A stretch of DNA of 64,000 nt from Phallus indusiatus (taxonomy: Eukaryota; Basidiomycota; Agaricomycetes; Phallales; Phallaceae), in the NCBI GenBank assembly GCA_027605045.1, contig JAQFWX010000004.1, positions 1,498,683 through 1,562,682 on the forward strand, given 5' to 3'. The translations under genes and the position numbers were made by a program. A model generated the notes under the pieces. It had not been told where the DNA came from. It made no database searches and worked only from the letters and a program-made list of their open reading frames with translations. Positions within the stretch are counted from its first letter, which is position 1. Each line of letters begins with the position of its first letter. Below are positions 23,039 through 33,991 of this stretch, one piece after another.

Positions 23039-23400
23039 TGCTTGTGTGTGTGTGTGTGTGTGAAGGAGGTAAAAGTGGAAATCAGGAAACGAAGGGGAAA
23101 ATGAAATTAATATACTTTTCAGGGAGATAACAAAGCGGTGTGCACTCGAAAAGATTTGGCACTGTGCATTGAGGTTTCTCGAGGCTGTGAGAGTGGATTA
23201 TGAATCATATATATTAGGACTCGAGGCTGCCATGGGACTGCATTAGAGGCACTGTCATGGATGGTCCTTGTTCGGTCTGACTGCGGCACCGAAGCGCCGA
23301 GTATTCAAGAAAGTCATGCTCTGCTATGATGTCGTGTGGGCGGATTACCTACAATATCATCGCGTGACTATTACGTAATGAACGCGTACCACGTCCGCAC
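23039..23400. promoter_or_regulatory. Divergent promoter between the VWA and Cdt2-like genes
   Basis: This 362 bp region separates two start codons that face away from each other. It holds the (TG)10 tract next to the VWA gene and a tatatatt element near 23207-23214. I see no coding sequence in it. Confidence 0.5.
23043..23062. repeat. (TG)10 microsatellite
   Basis: Ten TG units sit 5 bp upstream of the VWA gene start codon. On the transcribed strand this is a CA tract in the 5' leader. Confidence 0.9.
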
Positions 23401-25390
23401 ATGTCTACTAATCCCATACGACGCGCATTTTTCGACCGCACCAATGTCAATACGGACACACAGAAACAAGTTCCATCGCGCAGGAAACTCGATGAAAATT
23501 CTTTGAGTTCCAACAAACGTCTCAAACACGCCGACTCTACAGCGATACCTCCGACGAAGAAACGCTTCCAGGATATTACCAACGTTACAAATTTAGAAAG
23601 CTAAAGCTTAATAAGAAACCGGGTTACCGTTCGAATATAGTGTCATCTCCTCGTAATTTACCATTCATTATTCGAGTAATGCACTGAACTGACGATTTCT
23701 TTGCAGTCTCTTCGCGATCAATTTTAACATCCCTCGTATCATCACAAAAGTCCGACAGATACTGCCTTCATTTACGCGACGATAACAGTGCTCTTGCGAT
23801 ACCCTTTTCTTGCGCATTCTCAAAAGGTATGCTTTGCAGATGTTAGGATTTAACTCGTTACCTTATATCATCTTTTCCAAGGTGCCAAACACGGGAAATC
23901 ATCATTACTTTCAATAGGAACACAGGATGGCACAATTGAAGTCCTAGATGTCAGAGCGAGGTTAGACTGGGAGCAGGTCTGTTTATCAGTTTTTTAACAC
24001 AGCCGCTTTTGATTCTATCACCATCAAACAGAACCTCAAAGATCTATTCTACGAATACATGATAGTGCAATTTTTGGTCTGCAATACCGATACGACGACG
24101 AATATATCGTATGACGTCAATTACCTTTCTTCTACGCCTTATCTCACTTACATGCTTTGATAAGGCGACCGCATCTCACGATTCAACTTGTCGAATAACA
24201 TCATTATCAACCCAGCAATGCACAGCCGTCCTGAGTGGTCATGTCGGTCCCGTCAAAACTATAGACTGGATTTCAAATCATAATAGTATGAGGTTCTCCA
24301 TTTGGAAAATCGACCGGTGATCTAAAAATTTTTTTAGGTTTACTATGTACCGGTGGGCGAGACGGCTCTGTTCTTGTGTGGGATATACGGTGTACGAACG
24401 GCGGCTCTGATGGTAAGCACTACATTCATGTTAGAGAGCGTAGGATGACAAGACGGCTGGCAGCTATATCACCCGTTTGCAAGATACAGGACGCGCACGC
24501 AGAGACTACGTCGGCAGGGAAAAAGAAAAAGGTACTTTTGAATGTCGGAACGTGTCATGCTATCTCGAATGTCCTCTTAATTTTCTTTTTAGACAACGAG
24601 CCTTAGAAGTATCACTTCCGTGGTGGCTGTTCCGGGAACGTTACAAATAATCTCCAGCTCGTCGTCCGACGCGTGAGTTCATATTACAATCGGAAGACAA
24701 ATCCTAATTGACTTCGATCTCTTCTCAAGGAAGCTACATCATTGGGATTGCCGATTCATCAACGATGATTTCTCGGTGACAGAGCTTGGAGGAAGTCTTG
24801 ATGATCCAACACTTGCCAATAGTTCCCGAAGTAGAGGGGTATCTGGTTTGGCTCTGGGCTCCAACCTAACAGCTGGCTATCTCTGGAGCATTGCGGCAGA
24901 TTCACGGTAAAGCATTTCTAGCTCCCATAATCCCACTACTGAAGTCCCTGGAAAAAGTATCCATAGGTATACAATTCCCCTCAGCGCACCATCATTATAT
25001 CAGCCAAAGGCACTATCGCATCCGAATCTGAAAGTCCAATCATTCCATGTCAAGTTAGCTACGAGTCCATGTGGTCGGTGGCTAGCCAGTGGTAGTTCTA
25101 ACGGTGGAACGTATGTTTGGGATATAAATGATCCTTCATCATCAGCCGCAGTTGAGTTGATTTCGTCGACAAAGGAGGTCGGACCTTTGGATTGGGGACA
25201 TAATATGGTGAGAAATTAATTTTTGTTTTCGTTCGCTTCCAGACATGAAGGTTTATAAATCAACTAGCTCGCCACATGTTGTGATGATGGAATCGTGAGA
25301 ATTTGGAGGCCCAATCTCGAGGTGGTATCTCAATGTAAAGCGAACCCGGAGGAAGAGAGTTGGAATTGGTTTTGGAGTAAAGGTTCATAG
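23401..25390 (+). CDS. WD40 protein, Cdt2/DTL-like CRL4 substrate receptor, apparent frame break
   Basis: Cdt2 recruits PCNA-bound substrates to the CRL4 ubiquitin ligase. The N-terminus (MSTNPIRRAFFDRTNVNTDT) ends in RFQDITN. A one-base deficit at the A3 run 23597-23599 separates it from KPGYRSNIVSSPRNLPF, which is in the next frame. Blades follow in many small exons: SIGTQDGTIEVLDVR, ATASHDSTCRI, CTAVLSGHVGPVKTIDW, LCTGGRDGSVLVWDIR, LRSITSVVAVPGTLQIISSS, WLASGSSNGGTYVWDIND and LATCCDDGIVRIWRPN, ending WNWFWSKGS. The RSITSVV block between two WDxR blades supports Cdt2; another WD40 scaffold cannot be excluded. Confidence 0.68.
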
Positions 25391-25445
25391 GACAATATAA
25401 TACTTAGGGAGGGGGCGAGCATCAATTAATGGAAAAAGACGTTAA

Positions 25446-26628
25446 TCATTGTTTTTGTAGAACATTGGCTATCCTGAGGGACATTTATATACACTTGGTT
25501 AATATTGGCACCGCTGAACAGACAAAAACTTTCCTTACCAGTCTAAACCATCCTCTAAGCCTTCACCTTTTAATGCAGAACATCCCCGGATGCTCCATTG
25601 TCGTGTCGTCTCGCCACCCGCCAATCCTAATTCCTCGCTGATTTTGGTTGGACTGAGAGCTCCCACAGCATCCTGTTTATTGCAGAATACAAGTAAGGGG
25701 ACCTCCCGTAGTTCCTCTTCGGCCAGGATTGTTAGCAGCTCTGCACGAGATGTGGACAGTCGATCCTGGTCCGCTGAATCTATAACAAAAATAATGGCTG
25801 ATGTTTGGGGGTAATAACAGCGCCAATACGGCCTGTTGAAAGTGCGAAGTCCCGAATAAACACGTTGAGTTAATGCAAATTGAGTGCACAAGCTAGTATC
25901 ACCGACCGAATACTCGATTGGCCTAAAACAAGGATGATGAGATGCAAGGCGAGGTTCGCGTTGAAAAAGGCAGGTTACCTCCTAAGTCCCAGACTTGGAA
26001 AGAAAGGTTTTTGTACTACACGAATAAGAATAAGTTCCATTATGTCCTTAGTTTCAGTGCCTGAAATTCTCACTTGAACAGTCTCCACATTAAACCCAAT
26101 TGCTAGATAGTGTGCTGTTAGGAAGGATAGACGTGTTATAATGAAATACTACCGACTTGGAATTGTTGATACGACTTCACCAATCTTTTAGAAAGAGGGT
26201 GAATAAGCTTCTAGCGGACAGGGTTGGGTAAGGATAGTGTTACGAACTTGCAGTCGATACAAGATGGTTGTTTTCCCCGCAGCATCTCTATTACAGGCTT
26301 AAGAACGTATAAACAGAAATGTACAACGTTTACCAACAAGCCTGAGTAAAGGTGAGTAAATGATATGATAATGTAGCGTGGGGACACACACCTAGCATCA
26401 ATATCCGCACGTCTCGACCTACAGACAATATTAATTAATTTTCTTTTGACAAGACCTTACTGCTGAATGTGTGCTAGACCTTTTCCCCATCCTGTTAGTG
26501 ATGCTAGTCTGTTTACAATTGAAGAGATAGTAAGACCCATTGGGTATAGAGATTTGACAAAGGGAAAACACAGGGTTTTCAGTGAAAGCTGTGATGCAAA
26601 TCTGGAAGGCCAAGGAGAAAGCGCCCAT
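25446..26628 (-). CDS. ARF-like GTPase, Arl1 type
   Basis: Small GTPase of the ARF family; Arl1 acts at the trans-Golgi in tether recruitment. At least six small exons. P-loop GLDAAGKTTILYRLQ is rebuilt over three exons after RDVRILMLG. IGFNVETVQ is switch I, FQVWDLGG switch II, then RPYWRCYYPQTSAIIFVIDS, ADQDRLSTSRAELL, VFCNKQDAVGALS and RQWSIRGCSALKGEGLEDGL. A last exon gives DWIANVLQKQ with the stop at 25446. NKQD and the C/SA motif bind guanine. The first exon is the weakest call: ATG at 26626-26628 (MGAFSLAF) would supply the myristoylated Gly2. The convergent gap to the Cdt2-like gene is 55 bp. Confidence 0.83.
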
Positions 26629-26831
26629 TCTCATATTTTCTAAGAACTCAAAGAGACACAGCATTATTGTTCAGTTGTTCAATTAATTATTTGAATTTTG
26701 TTCCCAAATAACAACCCAAAATCTTAAAAAGACATGTACGACACCAGTGCCAAGTAATTTTCCGCGTTCGCACTTTTCGGAGATCTGGCTATGGATGCAT
26801 GTGGGTCCAGACAGACGATCTTTAGGATGGC

Positions 26832-27558
26832 ATGTCTGTTCATCTTTTCATCCTTTCGCCGGTGGATTCACCGCTGTATAGCATAACGATTCCATCCTCA
26901 AAATCAGCCAGTCAGCAATTACCACTTTCGTCGAATCTGCCAACATGGAGCACGTCGGCATTCGCTGGAACCCTCACAGCACTTTCTGGAGCGTCGTCCG
27001 TCATGCATCCAGGCGCGACGGCGACAGGACAAAGACAAATAGGCAGCGGAACAGACCGTGCAGTAGTCCAGATGATCGCTAATGCAAGTTTGGACGCAGT
27101 TGAAGAAACTATGAGACTGAATAACGCCATGTGAGCCTGACGAGACTCTCATTCGGCTTATTGCGTAAAAAGCATGACTAACCTGGGCGACCTTGAGGTA
27201 TTTGAAAGCAGTTGACAAATTCAATGAGTGGACGGTGTCTGCGTTCGTAACGCCTGGAAGTAAGTTTTGCCACTCAATAATACATGAGAATACTCTGGTA
27301 AATCCAGTGTCAAAGACATGAAATTTATTTTGCTACACGAGGCTAAGAACGAAGATGGCATTCGAGCCTTTTTCATGGACGTGTGGGAACTTTATGTCAA
27401 GGTCAGCTGTTGTTCAGGGTATATATATTTATTTACTCCACTTTCTGAAATGCTATGCATGTGCAGACGATGTTGAATCCCTTCCACACGGCGCACACCG
27501 CAATCAAAGCTCCGTATTTGATCTTCGGGTGCGTGCCAGTGCCCGAAAACATTTGTAA
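26832..27558 (+). CDS. TRAPPC2/Trs20 (sedlin), apparent one-base frame break near the end
   Basis: Core TRAPP subunit that links the complex for ER-Golgi traffic. The start ATG at 26832 gives MSVHLFILSPVDSPLYSITI, the longin-fold start, then MIANASLDAVEETMRLNNAM joined to YLKAVDKFNEWTVSAFVTPG. After the next intron comes MKFILLHEAKNEDGIRAFFM, then DVWELYVKTMLNPFHTAHT. The final strand VFDLRVRASARKHL is typical of sedlin. It is one base out of frame with the preceding AIK; one more A in the A3 run at 27506-27508 repairs it. It is longer than human sedlin because of a Ser/Gly-rich insertion after residue 25. Confidence 0.85.
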
Positions 27559-28052
27559 AAGAAAAAAAACAAACAAACCATATGTCATAATTACAATATT
27601 CCAATAATACATATATCCATATATAAAACAATTTAATTGCTTTTGACTGAGATATACACTCCCTTAGTTGTCCACGTATAATTACCGATGGCCCTGGTGA
27701 TGGCTGTGGGCGTCTGCTTTATTGTCCCACCCATCAGCGGTCCTTCTTTCTTTTCCCTCTCCCTCATCCTCGTCCTCGTCCCTCCTCTTTTCTTATTCTT
27801 CTTATTCTTCTTCCTCTCTCCCCGGCTCAACGCTACTCTCTCTAATTATTTCCTGTCTTATTCTCTTTTCCATATCTTTCTCTCGGCTCATTTTCTCTCT
27901 CGTCAAAGAAATTTAACAGCCGTCACAATTCTCTTATTTTTTTCCCATACTCGCTCATCGTTGTCTCTCGTGTCTTTTCTCCTCGTATATCTAGGTGTAT
28001 TTTTCCTTCAGAGTCCCTGTTTTACCTATCTTAGCTTTTAATTACGTTCTCA
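27559..28052 (+). promoter_or_regulatory. Pyrimidine-rich leader/promoter of the Gln-rich protein gene
   Basis: From about 27735 to 28040 the plus strand is dominated by C and T (runs such as cttcttattcttcttcctct). CT-rich tracts just before start codons mark promoters and 5' leaders of well-expressed basidiomycete genes. No coding sequence is evident. Confidence 0.55.
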
Positions 28053-29531
28053 ATGGCCTCCTCCACCTCCAATCCGAGGGCATCTCTTCTCGCTGGCCTT
28101 CGCACCGGCGGCGTCCGCTCTGCTTCCCAGCCATTCCCCGCTCCGCACAGCACGGCCCCACTGAATGGCCAATTCAACATTCCTCGTGTTGTGTCTTCTG
28201 TCTATCCGAATTCTTATCCCGATGAAGAGGAGGAAATTGACCAACTCGCAGAGATGACCTCTCAGTTTACCTTCGAGCCTTACAACGATCATCAAGCTCC
28301 CCTAACAGCAAGCGCTATTGAATCCAACTTTCTCTTACAACAGCAACAGCAGCAACAACAACAGCAAATGCTTCTGAATCATATGGCTGCTCAACGTGCT
28401 GGTCTTACCGGGAATGTCTACAATGCCAATGGTCAACAAACTGATCTTAGGACCCAGATGATGCAAATGGAATTGCTCAAGTACCAGGTGAGAGAGAGAA
28501 AGAGAGTGGCGAGTTTACATGTGAAAGCTCAACGGTTTTTTTTTGCAGGTCATGCAACAGCAATCCCAATACCAGGCTGAATTCGCAGCTCAAGCGCAAG
28601 CGCAAGTTCAACGTCAACTGCAGTCCAACCAGTCGCACTACCCTCGTAACCTCGAACCTGTAACCGCTGCTCCAAACATTACATCCTTTGATCACCGTGC
28701 CAATGCTATCGCACAGCTTCGCGCCCGGCAATTGGAAAGGCTATCGATCCCCATGAACGACGAATTTATTTCGAGCCCTATTTCTGGTCCTATGACCGCC
28801 AGCATCGACGGTAAATTTGGCTCCCGCGCTCTTAACCCTCACGCTGCCTCTTTCATGAGCCGGTTTGGTGAGCAGGATGGATCGTTACTCTCGCCATTGC
28901 CGAGCGCATATCCTACCACTCCAAGTCGTACAACTGTGATTAGTGGTGGTACTTCTCTCGGATCCCCGGCCGTAGCTTCTCCTATGACACCTTCCAAATC
29001 TGATGCCGCTATCTCCTGGCGCAGAGGAGTTGCCTCGCCTGCTACGCCATCACGTGCTTCCCCAATAACAACAGGTTCCGCGCTCAGGTCCTTACGGGGT
29101 ATCTCCGAAGAAACCGGGAAGAGTCGTCCACAGCCCTTGAACCTTCACCAAGACAATTTCGAAGTCAACTCCAACGTACAATGCGACACAGTTAACGAGG
29201 ATGACCCTGCTTCAGGTTCCTCGAAAACAGGATCTCCCACATCCGCGAGCACTCCTGCTACGCCACCCCCGTCCAGCCTGTCTTGTCCACTGAGCCTAAG
29301 AAAAGCTACGAAAATCTGGGCGTTGGTCGACCCACTGTAGTCAATGTCGTCAACGCGCCGCGATTCGTAAGCCTGCCAAGCAGACAGCCTAAAGGGCCTC
29401 CTTCTGGCGCGGACGAGCTCGGACCTAGAAATTTTGCGAGTAGAATTAGGAGACAGGCGATCGGTGGTCTGGGTGCTCTCGTCAATGCTCGAGAACAACG
29501 AGAGTTGGCAGTGGAGGTACAAGCCTACTGA
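28053..29531 (+). CDS. Gln/Ser/Pro-rich protein of unknown function, apparent frame break
   Basis: I do not recognise a named domain. Starts MASSTSNPRASLLAGLRTGG at 28053. DEEEEIDQLAEMTSQFTFEP precedes a run of ten Gln. One intron (GTGAGA ... TTGCAG) joins LLKYQ to VMQQQSQYQAEFAAQ. A long Ser/Thr/Pro region with TPSR/TPSK repeats suggests proline-directed phosphorylation. After SASTPATP the frame shifts. One extra base in the CCACCCCC stretch at 29263-29270 leads into VQPVLSTEPKKSYENLGVGR, then a conserved-looking GPRNFASRIRRQAIGGLGAL and stop at 29531. Likely a regulator or RNA-related factor, but that is a guess. Confidence 0.6.
28338..28367 (+). repeat. CAA/CAG repeat coding for ten glutamines
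   Basis: Ten consecutive Gln codons, mixed CAA and CAG, lie inside the Gln-rich protein gene. Mixed codons make slippage less likely than in a pure tract. Confidence 0.9.
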
Positions 29532-30370
29532 AAAGGAGGAATTTTTAACTTCACGTTTTTTTGGGGTTTTTTTTCAATAGTCATCTTCTTGCATTCAATG
29601 ACAACCTATCCTGACGGTTGCAGACTTCTATGCCTTCGTTCCCTCCTCTTTCACAAAACATTTGTTTCTCGAGTCGTTTCCCTATCATTCCCATCGTTCA
29701 CAATTTCCCTTTCGTTGGTTGCCGATGTTTACGCCACATATGGAATGGAGAGACAGGTTCTTATTCTGTTCTTTTTTTTCTTCTTCCCCTTCGTTCGAAA
29801 TTTATAATCAAATCCTGCACGACGAGTTGGATTATAAAAAATATTTTATATCAATGGGATGAAAAGTATTCGATATTCAGTGAAACTTATACTTTCCTGG
29901 ACGAACTGTTCGAAATCCCCCCGATATGGAAATTGTAAACACTGTTTCCTAAACGGACCCAGTATCGTTTTTTTTTCTTCTCAGTCTTTTCCCTAAACCA
30001 TCTTATCCTCCCTGCATCTCTACATTCCTTCCTTGTCTGTCCTGTTTCCCTCCAATATCAACTGCTTCTCTCTCTAGCATGAGAAGTTCATGCGCATTAT
30101 GTGCATTTGGTTCTTGTTTTCCTGTTTATTCATCTCATTCGTCGTTATTCAATTCGACTTCAATCAGTGTACCTTGGTATATAGCACCTCTGTCCAAACT
30201 GAAATATATATATATCATATTTGTGTATTATGTGCAAAAGGCACGAATATTGAAATTGAGTTATGCAGTTCAAGTTGAAGCCGCCGCTCCGAGTCTTGAG
30301 AATGAAATGGTTCCGTCAGTTTTCGGAGTACGAATTTGCTCCATCTTCAGCCGCCATCCATACCTGAACG
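29532..30370. other. Long intergenic region, T-rich, no gene seen
   Basis: About 840 bp of T-rich DNA separate the Gln-rich gene from the Cwc21 gene on the same strand. It should hold the 3' UTR of the first and the promoter and CT-rich leader of the second (30005-30075). Open frames here have no conserved features. Confidence 0.5.
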
Positions 30371-31788
30371 ATGTATAATGGAATTGGTCTGACAACACCT
30401 CGTGGAAGGTGCGTCGTACATATTCTCATGATTATTTTGCTGTAATTGTTTGTACTAATTCATGCTGAAAACAGTGGAACGAGTGGATATGTTGTTCGCA
30501 ATCTTTCGCATCTTCGACATCACGAAACTGCCGTAGAGCGAGCTGCAGCTCTAGTTATTCATCCGCCCAGACACCGAGAGCCTGACGCTGCCATTTTGGA
30601 GCATGAACGTAAAAGAAAGGTTGAAATAAGGTGTTATGAACTCCAGGTTGAGTTGGAGGATAAAGGGTATGATTGCACGTTCTTTCTCAACATAACCCTT
30701 TTTTTCTCATTTTTCTTTTCCACAGGATGGATGAAGATGCTATTATGCAAGAAGTTAATGCATTGCGAGAACGTCTTTCGAAGAACATGTCTAGCTTGGA
30801 ACCCTCGGCAAAGCAGCTCAAATTGAATGACACGCATGGACGTGCGGCGGCGAAAAAAACAGAACTGGACAAAATGGCGCGTGCATTGGGTACAAGAAGG
30901 GATTATACCGAAGGAGAGGCGTTCGATCGCGATAAGCAAGAAGAATACAGACAACAACGGGCGATTGAGCGTGCAGAAAAAGATCGAAAAAGGGAAGAAG
31001 AGCGCGAGAAGCGGGAGAAGGAAAAAGAGAAATGGGAGGCGATGAGAAGAGAAAGAGAGCGGTTACGTCGTAGACAAGAAGATCAGGCTCGACAAGCGAG
31101 GGAAGAAGCTAGGAATAAAGAAAGAGATTTGCCTCCTAATGTTCCTACTGGTCCTCGAAGGAGGGAGCCTAGCCAACCGCGCCATTCTTCTCGACGATCT
31201 CAGACCCGTAGTCCTCCCCCAGCCCCATCTAGTCGACGCCCATCTCAAACCAGATATCGAAGTTCTTCCCGACATAGATCAACAGGTGTCAGTCGGCGAT
31301 CGCGCAGTCCTCCACCGTACCGTCGGGGGACCCGTAGTCCGCCTCCAGTCAGTCGTCACAGCCGCAGCCGTAGTCGTAGTCGTAGCACCACCAGGCACGA
31401 ACTACGTCGTTCGAGATCGCCTAGAAGACCACCTGCGTACGCAGGAAACGGCTATAGGCGTCGTCTTTCCCCTGTACGGAGCATCTCTCGCGACCGAGAC
31501 CGATCTAGAACGCCGCCCCCTCCTTCCCGTCGTCTCTCCTCACGTTCACCTCCCCATCGGCATATTTCGCCCTCTCCACCTCGACGTCGCGACAGGTCAA
31601 GGACACCACCGCGTGGAAAAGGGTTTGGAGAAAGAATCGTCGACGATAGATCCCCTACGCCTGAAGAATCGTCTAGAAATGGACGGTCTCGATCTCGATC
31701 TCGCTCTCCTACAGTCAAGTCAGGGAAACGTTCCGTTTCTCGAGGTAGTTCTGGATCGGAAATGTCTGTTTCAGGATCTGAAGACTGA
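30371..31788 (+). CDS. Pre-mRNA splicing factor Cwc21/SRRM2-like with RS domain
   Basis: Cwc21 sits in the activated spliceosome near Prp8 and Snu114; the animal homologue is SRRM2. The start ATG at 30371 gives MYNGIGLTTPRGS, and the intron joins to GTSGYVVRNLSHLRHHET, the diagnostic N-terminus. The cwf21 domain follows: HERKRKVEIRCYELQVELED, then EVNALRERLSK. A charged helix rich in Arg, Glu and Lys leads to a long RS domain of RSRS, RSPP and RTPP repeats, ending EMSVSGSED. About 420 residues. The RS tail is longer than in yeast Cwc21 and closer to animal SRRM2. Confidence 0.9.
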
Positions 31789-32043
31789 AAGAGGTAAAAA
31801 AAGAGTTCATATCTTTTACGCTCTCTCTCTCGTGTCCCTATGTACAAAAAATTTATGTATTGTTTTATCATTTACATATACAAGTAAAATATTGGACGTC
31901 AGATCAAAAATGACAACTGTAACCCAAGTAAGCGAGTCGCGCTGTTTACATGAATCACATTATAGGGTTGGTTTTCTTTCCAAAGCACATAAAAAGCACA
32001 CACCCTACTGCCTGCCAGCTGGCATTCGTTCTTGTTCTCTCCC

Positions 32044-33799
32044 ATGAACTCTACCAGTAGATCGCTCTCGCGCCTTATAACAAAGACGTTGTCGACGACC
32101 GGCAGCGGAATACGATGTGCATCGACTGTATGACCAAAATTTGACTCTTGTTCATTTTTTGTTCCATTTGCTTACCTGGTTTTTCATATTAGAAACCCTG
32201 CGATCTCTATTTGACGGCGACGCATGTCGGTTCCAAAGCTGGAGTGCCAAAAGAACAGATTGAGTTGCTCAAGAATGCTGAAAAGAGTCTTCTTCCCGTA
32301 TACGCTCGTCCCGAAGAAATTGTCCTTAGTCACGGCAAGGGGAGCTATGTGTTCTCGGTTAGCGGACAAAAATACTTGGATTTTTGTGCAGGCATCGCAG
32401 TCAACTCTCTAGGGCATGGGGACGAAGAGTTTGTGAAAGTAAAAAAAAACTTTTTCATTATAATACGTCAAGTTGACTATTCTACGCAGGCTCTCACGAA
32501 CCAAGCCAGTAAATTGATACATTCAAGCAATGTATATCACAACGAGTACGTAAAGAATTTTATTTGTATTCTCGACGCTACGGTTGGGAAGCCTGATTTG
32601 TAACATCGGGTTTGTTATAGGCACGCTGCAAAACTAGCCACTCTTCTAATAGAGCTTACCAAACGAGACGGAGGTCTAGGTTGGAAGACCGGAGACAAGA
32701 ATAATCACGATGACAGCAAGGGAGCAAAAGTATTTTTTAGCAATTCGGGTACGGAGGCCAATGAGGGTGCATTGAAGATCGCTCGGATGGCAGGAAAGAT
32801 GCGTTGGGCAGAGAAAACCGGACAACCCTGGGATTCACCTCATTCAAAATGCGACAAATATGAAATTGTATGTTTCGAACGCTCCTTTCATGGTCGGAGC
32901 ATGGGTGCATTGAGTATCACCAATACACGCAAATACCAAGCGCCTTTCGAGCCGTTGTTACCGGGCGTAAAAATCGGACGAATCAATGACCTGGCTTCGT
33001 TGGACGCCTTAGTGACCGATAAAACCTGTGCTGTGATCGTGGAACCAATTCAAGGCGAAGGTGGGATAAATGCCTGTGAAGAGAGCTGGCTGCGACGTTT
33101 GCGAGAACGATGCGACGAGACGGATGCGGTATTGATATTCGATGAAATCCAGGCGAGTAATATGGTCATCATCATTTGCAGAGTCGATTTCACTCACCGG
33201 AATCGGGGTGTAATAGTGCGGTCTATATAGGACCGGTTCGTTGTGGGCCCATAGCCAATATGAAATAGGATGTCACCCTGACATGATAACAATGGCAAAG
33301 CCATTGGCTAATGGTTATCCAATCGGTGCTATTATGATGCGAGATACAATCGGCCAGTATATGACTGCAGGTGGGACTTCTTCCATACTTAAACTCAGTA
33401 GACTCATCATTCGGATCAACAGGAACTCATGGGACAACTTTTGGCGGATCGCCTCTAGCTTGTGCACTAGGGACACACGTCCTGTCGAGGCTCTCTCACC
33501 CCGACTTCATGGAGAATGTACGTGCGACTGGGGAATATTTAGATCAACGACTACGGAGGCTTCCCGAGTGGTTTCCTCATATTTTGCACAAGGAAGTTCG
33601 AGGTCGAGGATTGATAAGGGGGCTTGGTTTTCTCGAGGGAAAATCTCCTGCAAAGCTGGTTGAGCTTGCCCGACAAAGAGGAGTGCTTTTATTGACAGGA
33701 GGAGCAGACGCTGTTAGAGTTGTGCCCAGTCTGACCATCGCAAGGGACGAGGTCGACAAGGCGGTGGATGTCATCGAAAGCTGTCTCATGGTTATGTAA
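32044..33799 (+). CDS. ARG8: Acetylornithine aminotransferase, mitochondrial
   Basis: PLP enzyme of arginine synthesis that converts N-acetylglutamate semialdehyde to N-acetylornithine in the matrix. The start ATG at 32044 gives a leader (MNSTSRSLSRLITKTLSTTG). Core blocks are RPEEIVLSHGKGSYVFSVSG, FCAGIAVNSLGHGDEEFVK, VFFSNSGTEANEGALKIAR (phosphate loop), FERSFHGRSMGALSITNTRK, VIVEPIQGEGGINA and VLIFDEIQ with the PLP Asp. The Schiff-base Lys lies in ITMAKPLANGYPIGAIM. The end is VRVVPSLTIARDEVDKAVDV. One intron, 33153-33216, has a GC donor (CAG/GCGAGT), required to give DEIQ-CGLYRTG. It lies 192 bp upstream of the ALAS gene on the same strand. Confidence 0.93.
33153..33216 (+). other. GC-AG intron in ARG8
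   Basis: Donor CAG/GCGAGT and acceptor TAATAG give DEIQ-CGLYRTGSLW, the expected protein. Using the nearby GTAATA donor would insert extra residues and lose the frame. Confidence 0.75.
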
Positions 33800-33917
33800 T
33801 CACATTGTTTTGGAATTTGCATATTTTAGACGTTCAGCCAATCGGAACGCTGGGATTGTAATTAGGGCGGCTAATTGATGTGTTAGCTTTTTGATGATTA
33901 TTTGAATTGGACCCTTC

Positions 33918-33923
33918 TATAAG
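33918..33923 (+). promoter_or_regulatory. TATA-like element of the ALAS gene
   Basis: tataag stands 74 bp before the ALAS ATG in the 192 bp gap after ARG8, with a CT-rich stretch (ctttccctccag region) between it and the start. Spacing fits a TATA box with a short leader. Confidence 0.4.
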
Positions 33924-33991
33924 AACTGGTCTCTTTACACTACGGTCTCGTTTCCCATCTTTCCCTCCAGTTTACTTTTCTCTTGCTTTCC

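Noticed and set aside
27735..28040. Membrane protein encoded by the CT-rich tract
   Set aside because: The Leu/Phe/Ser-rich translation is an artefact of pyrimidine-rich DNA, which more likely is a promoter/leader element.
31139..32047. 302-codon plus-strand frame overlapping Cwc21
   Set aside because: It is the shadow of the RS-domain codons in another frame. It lacks domain features, while the Cwc21 frame has a full family architecture.
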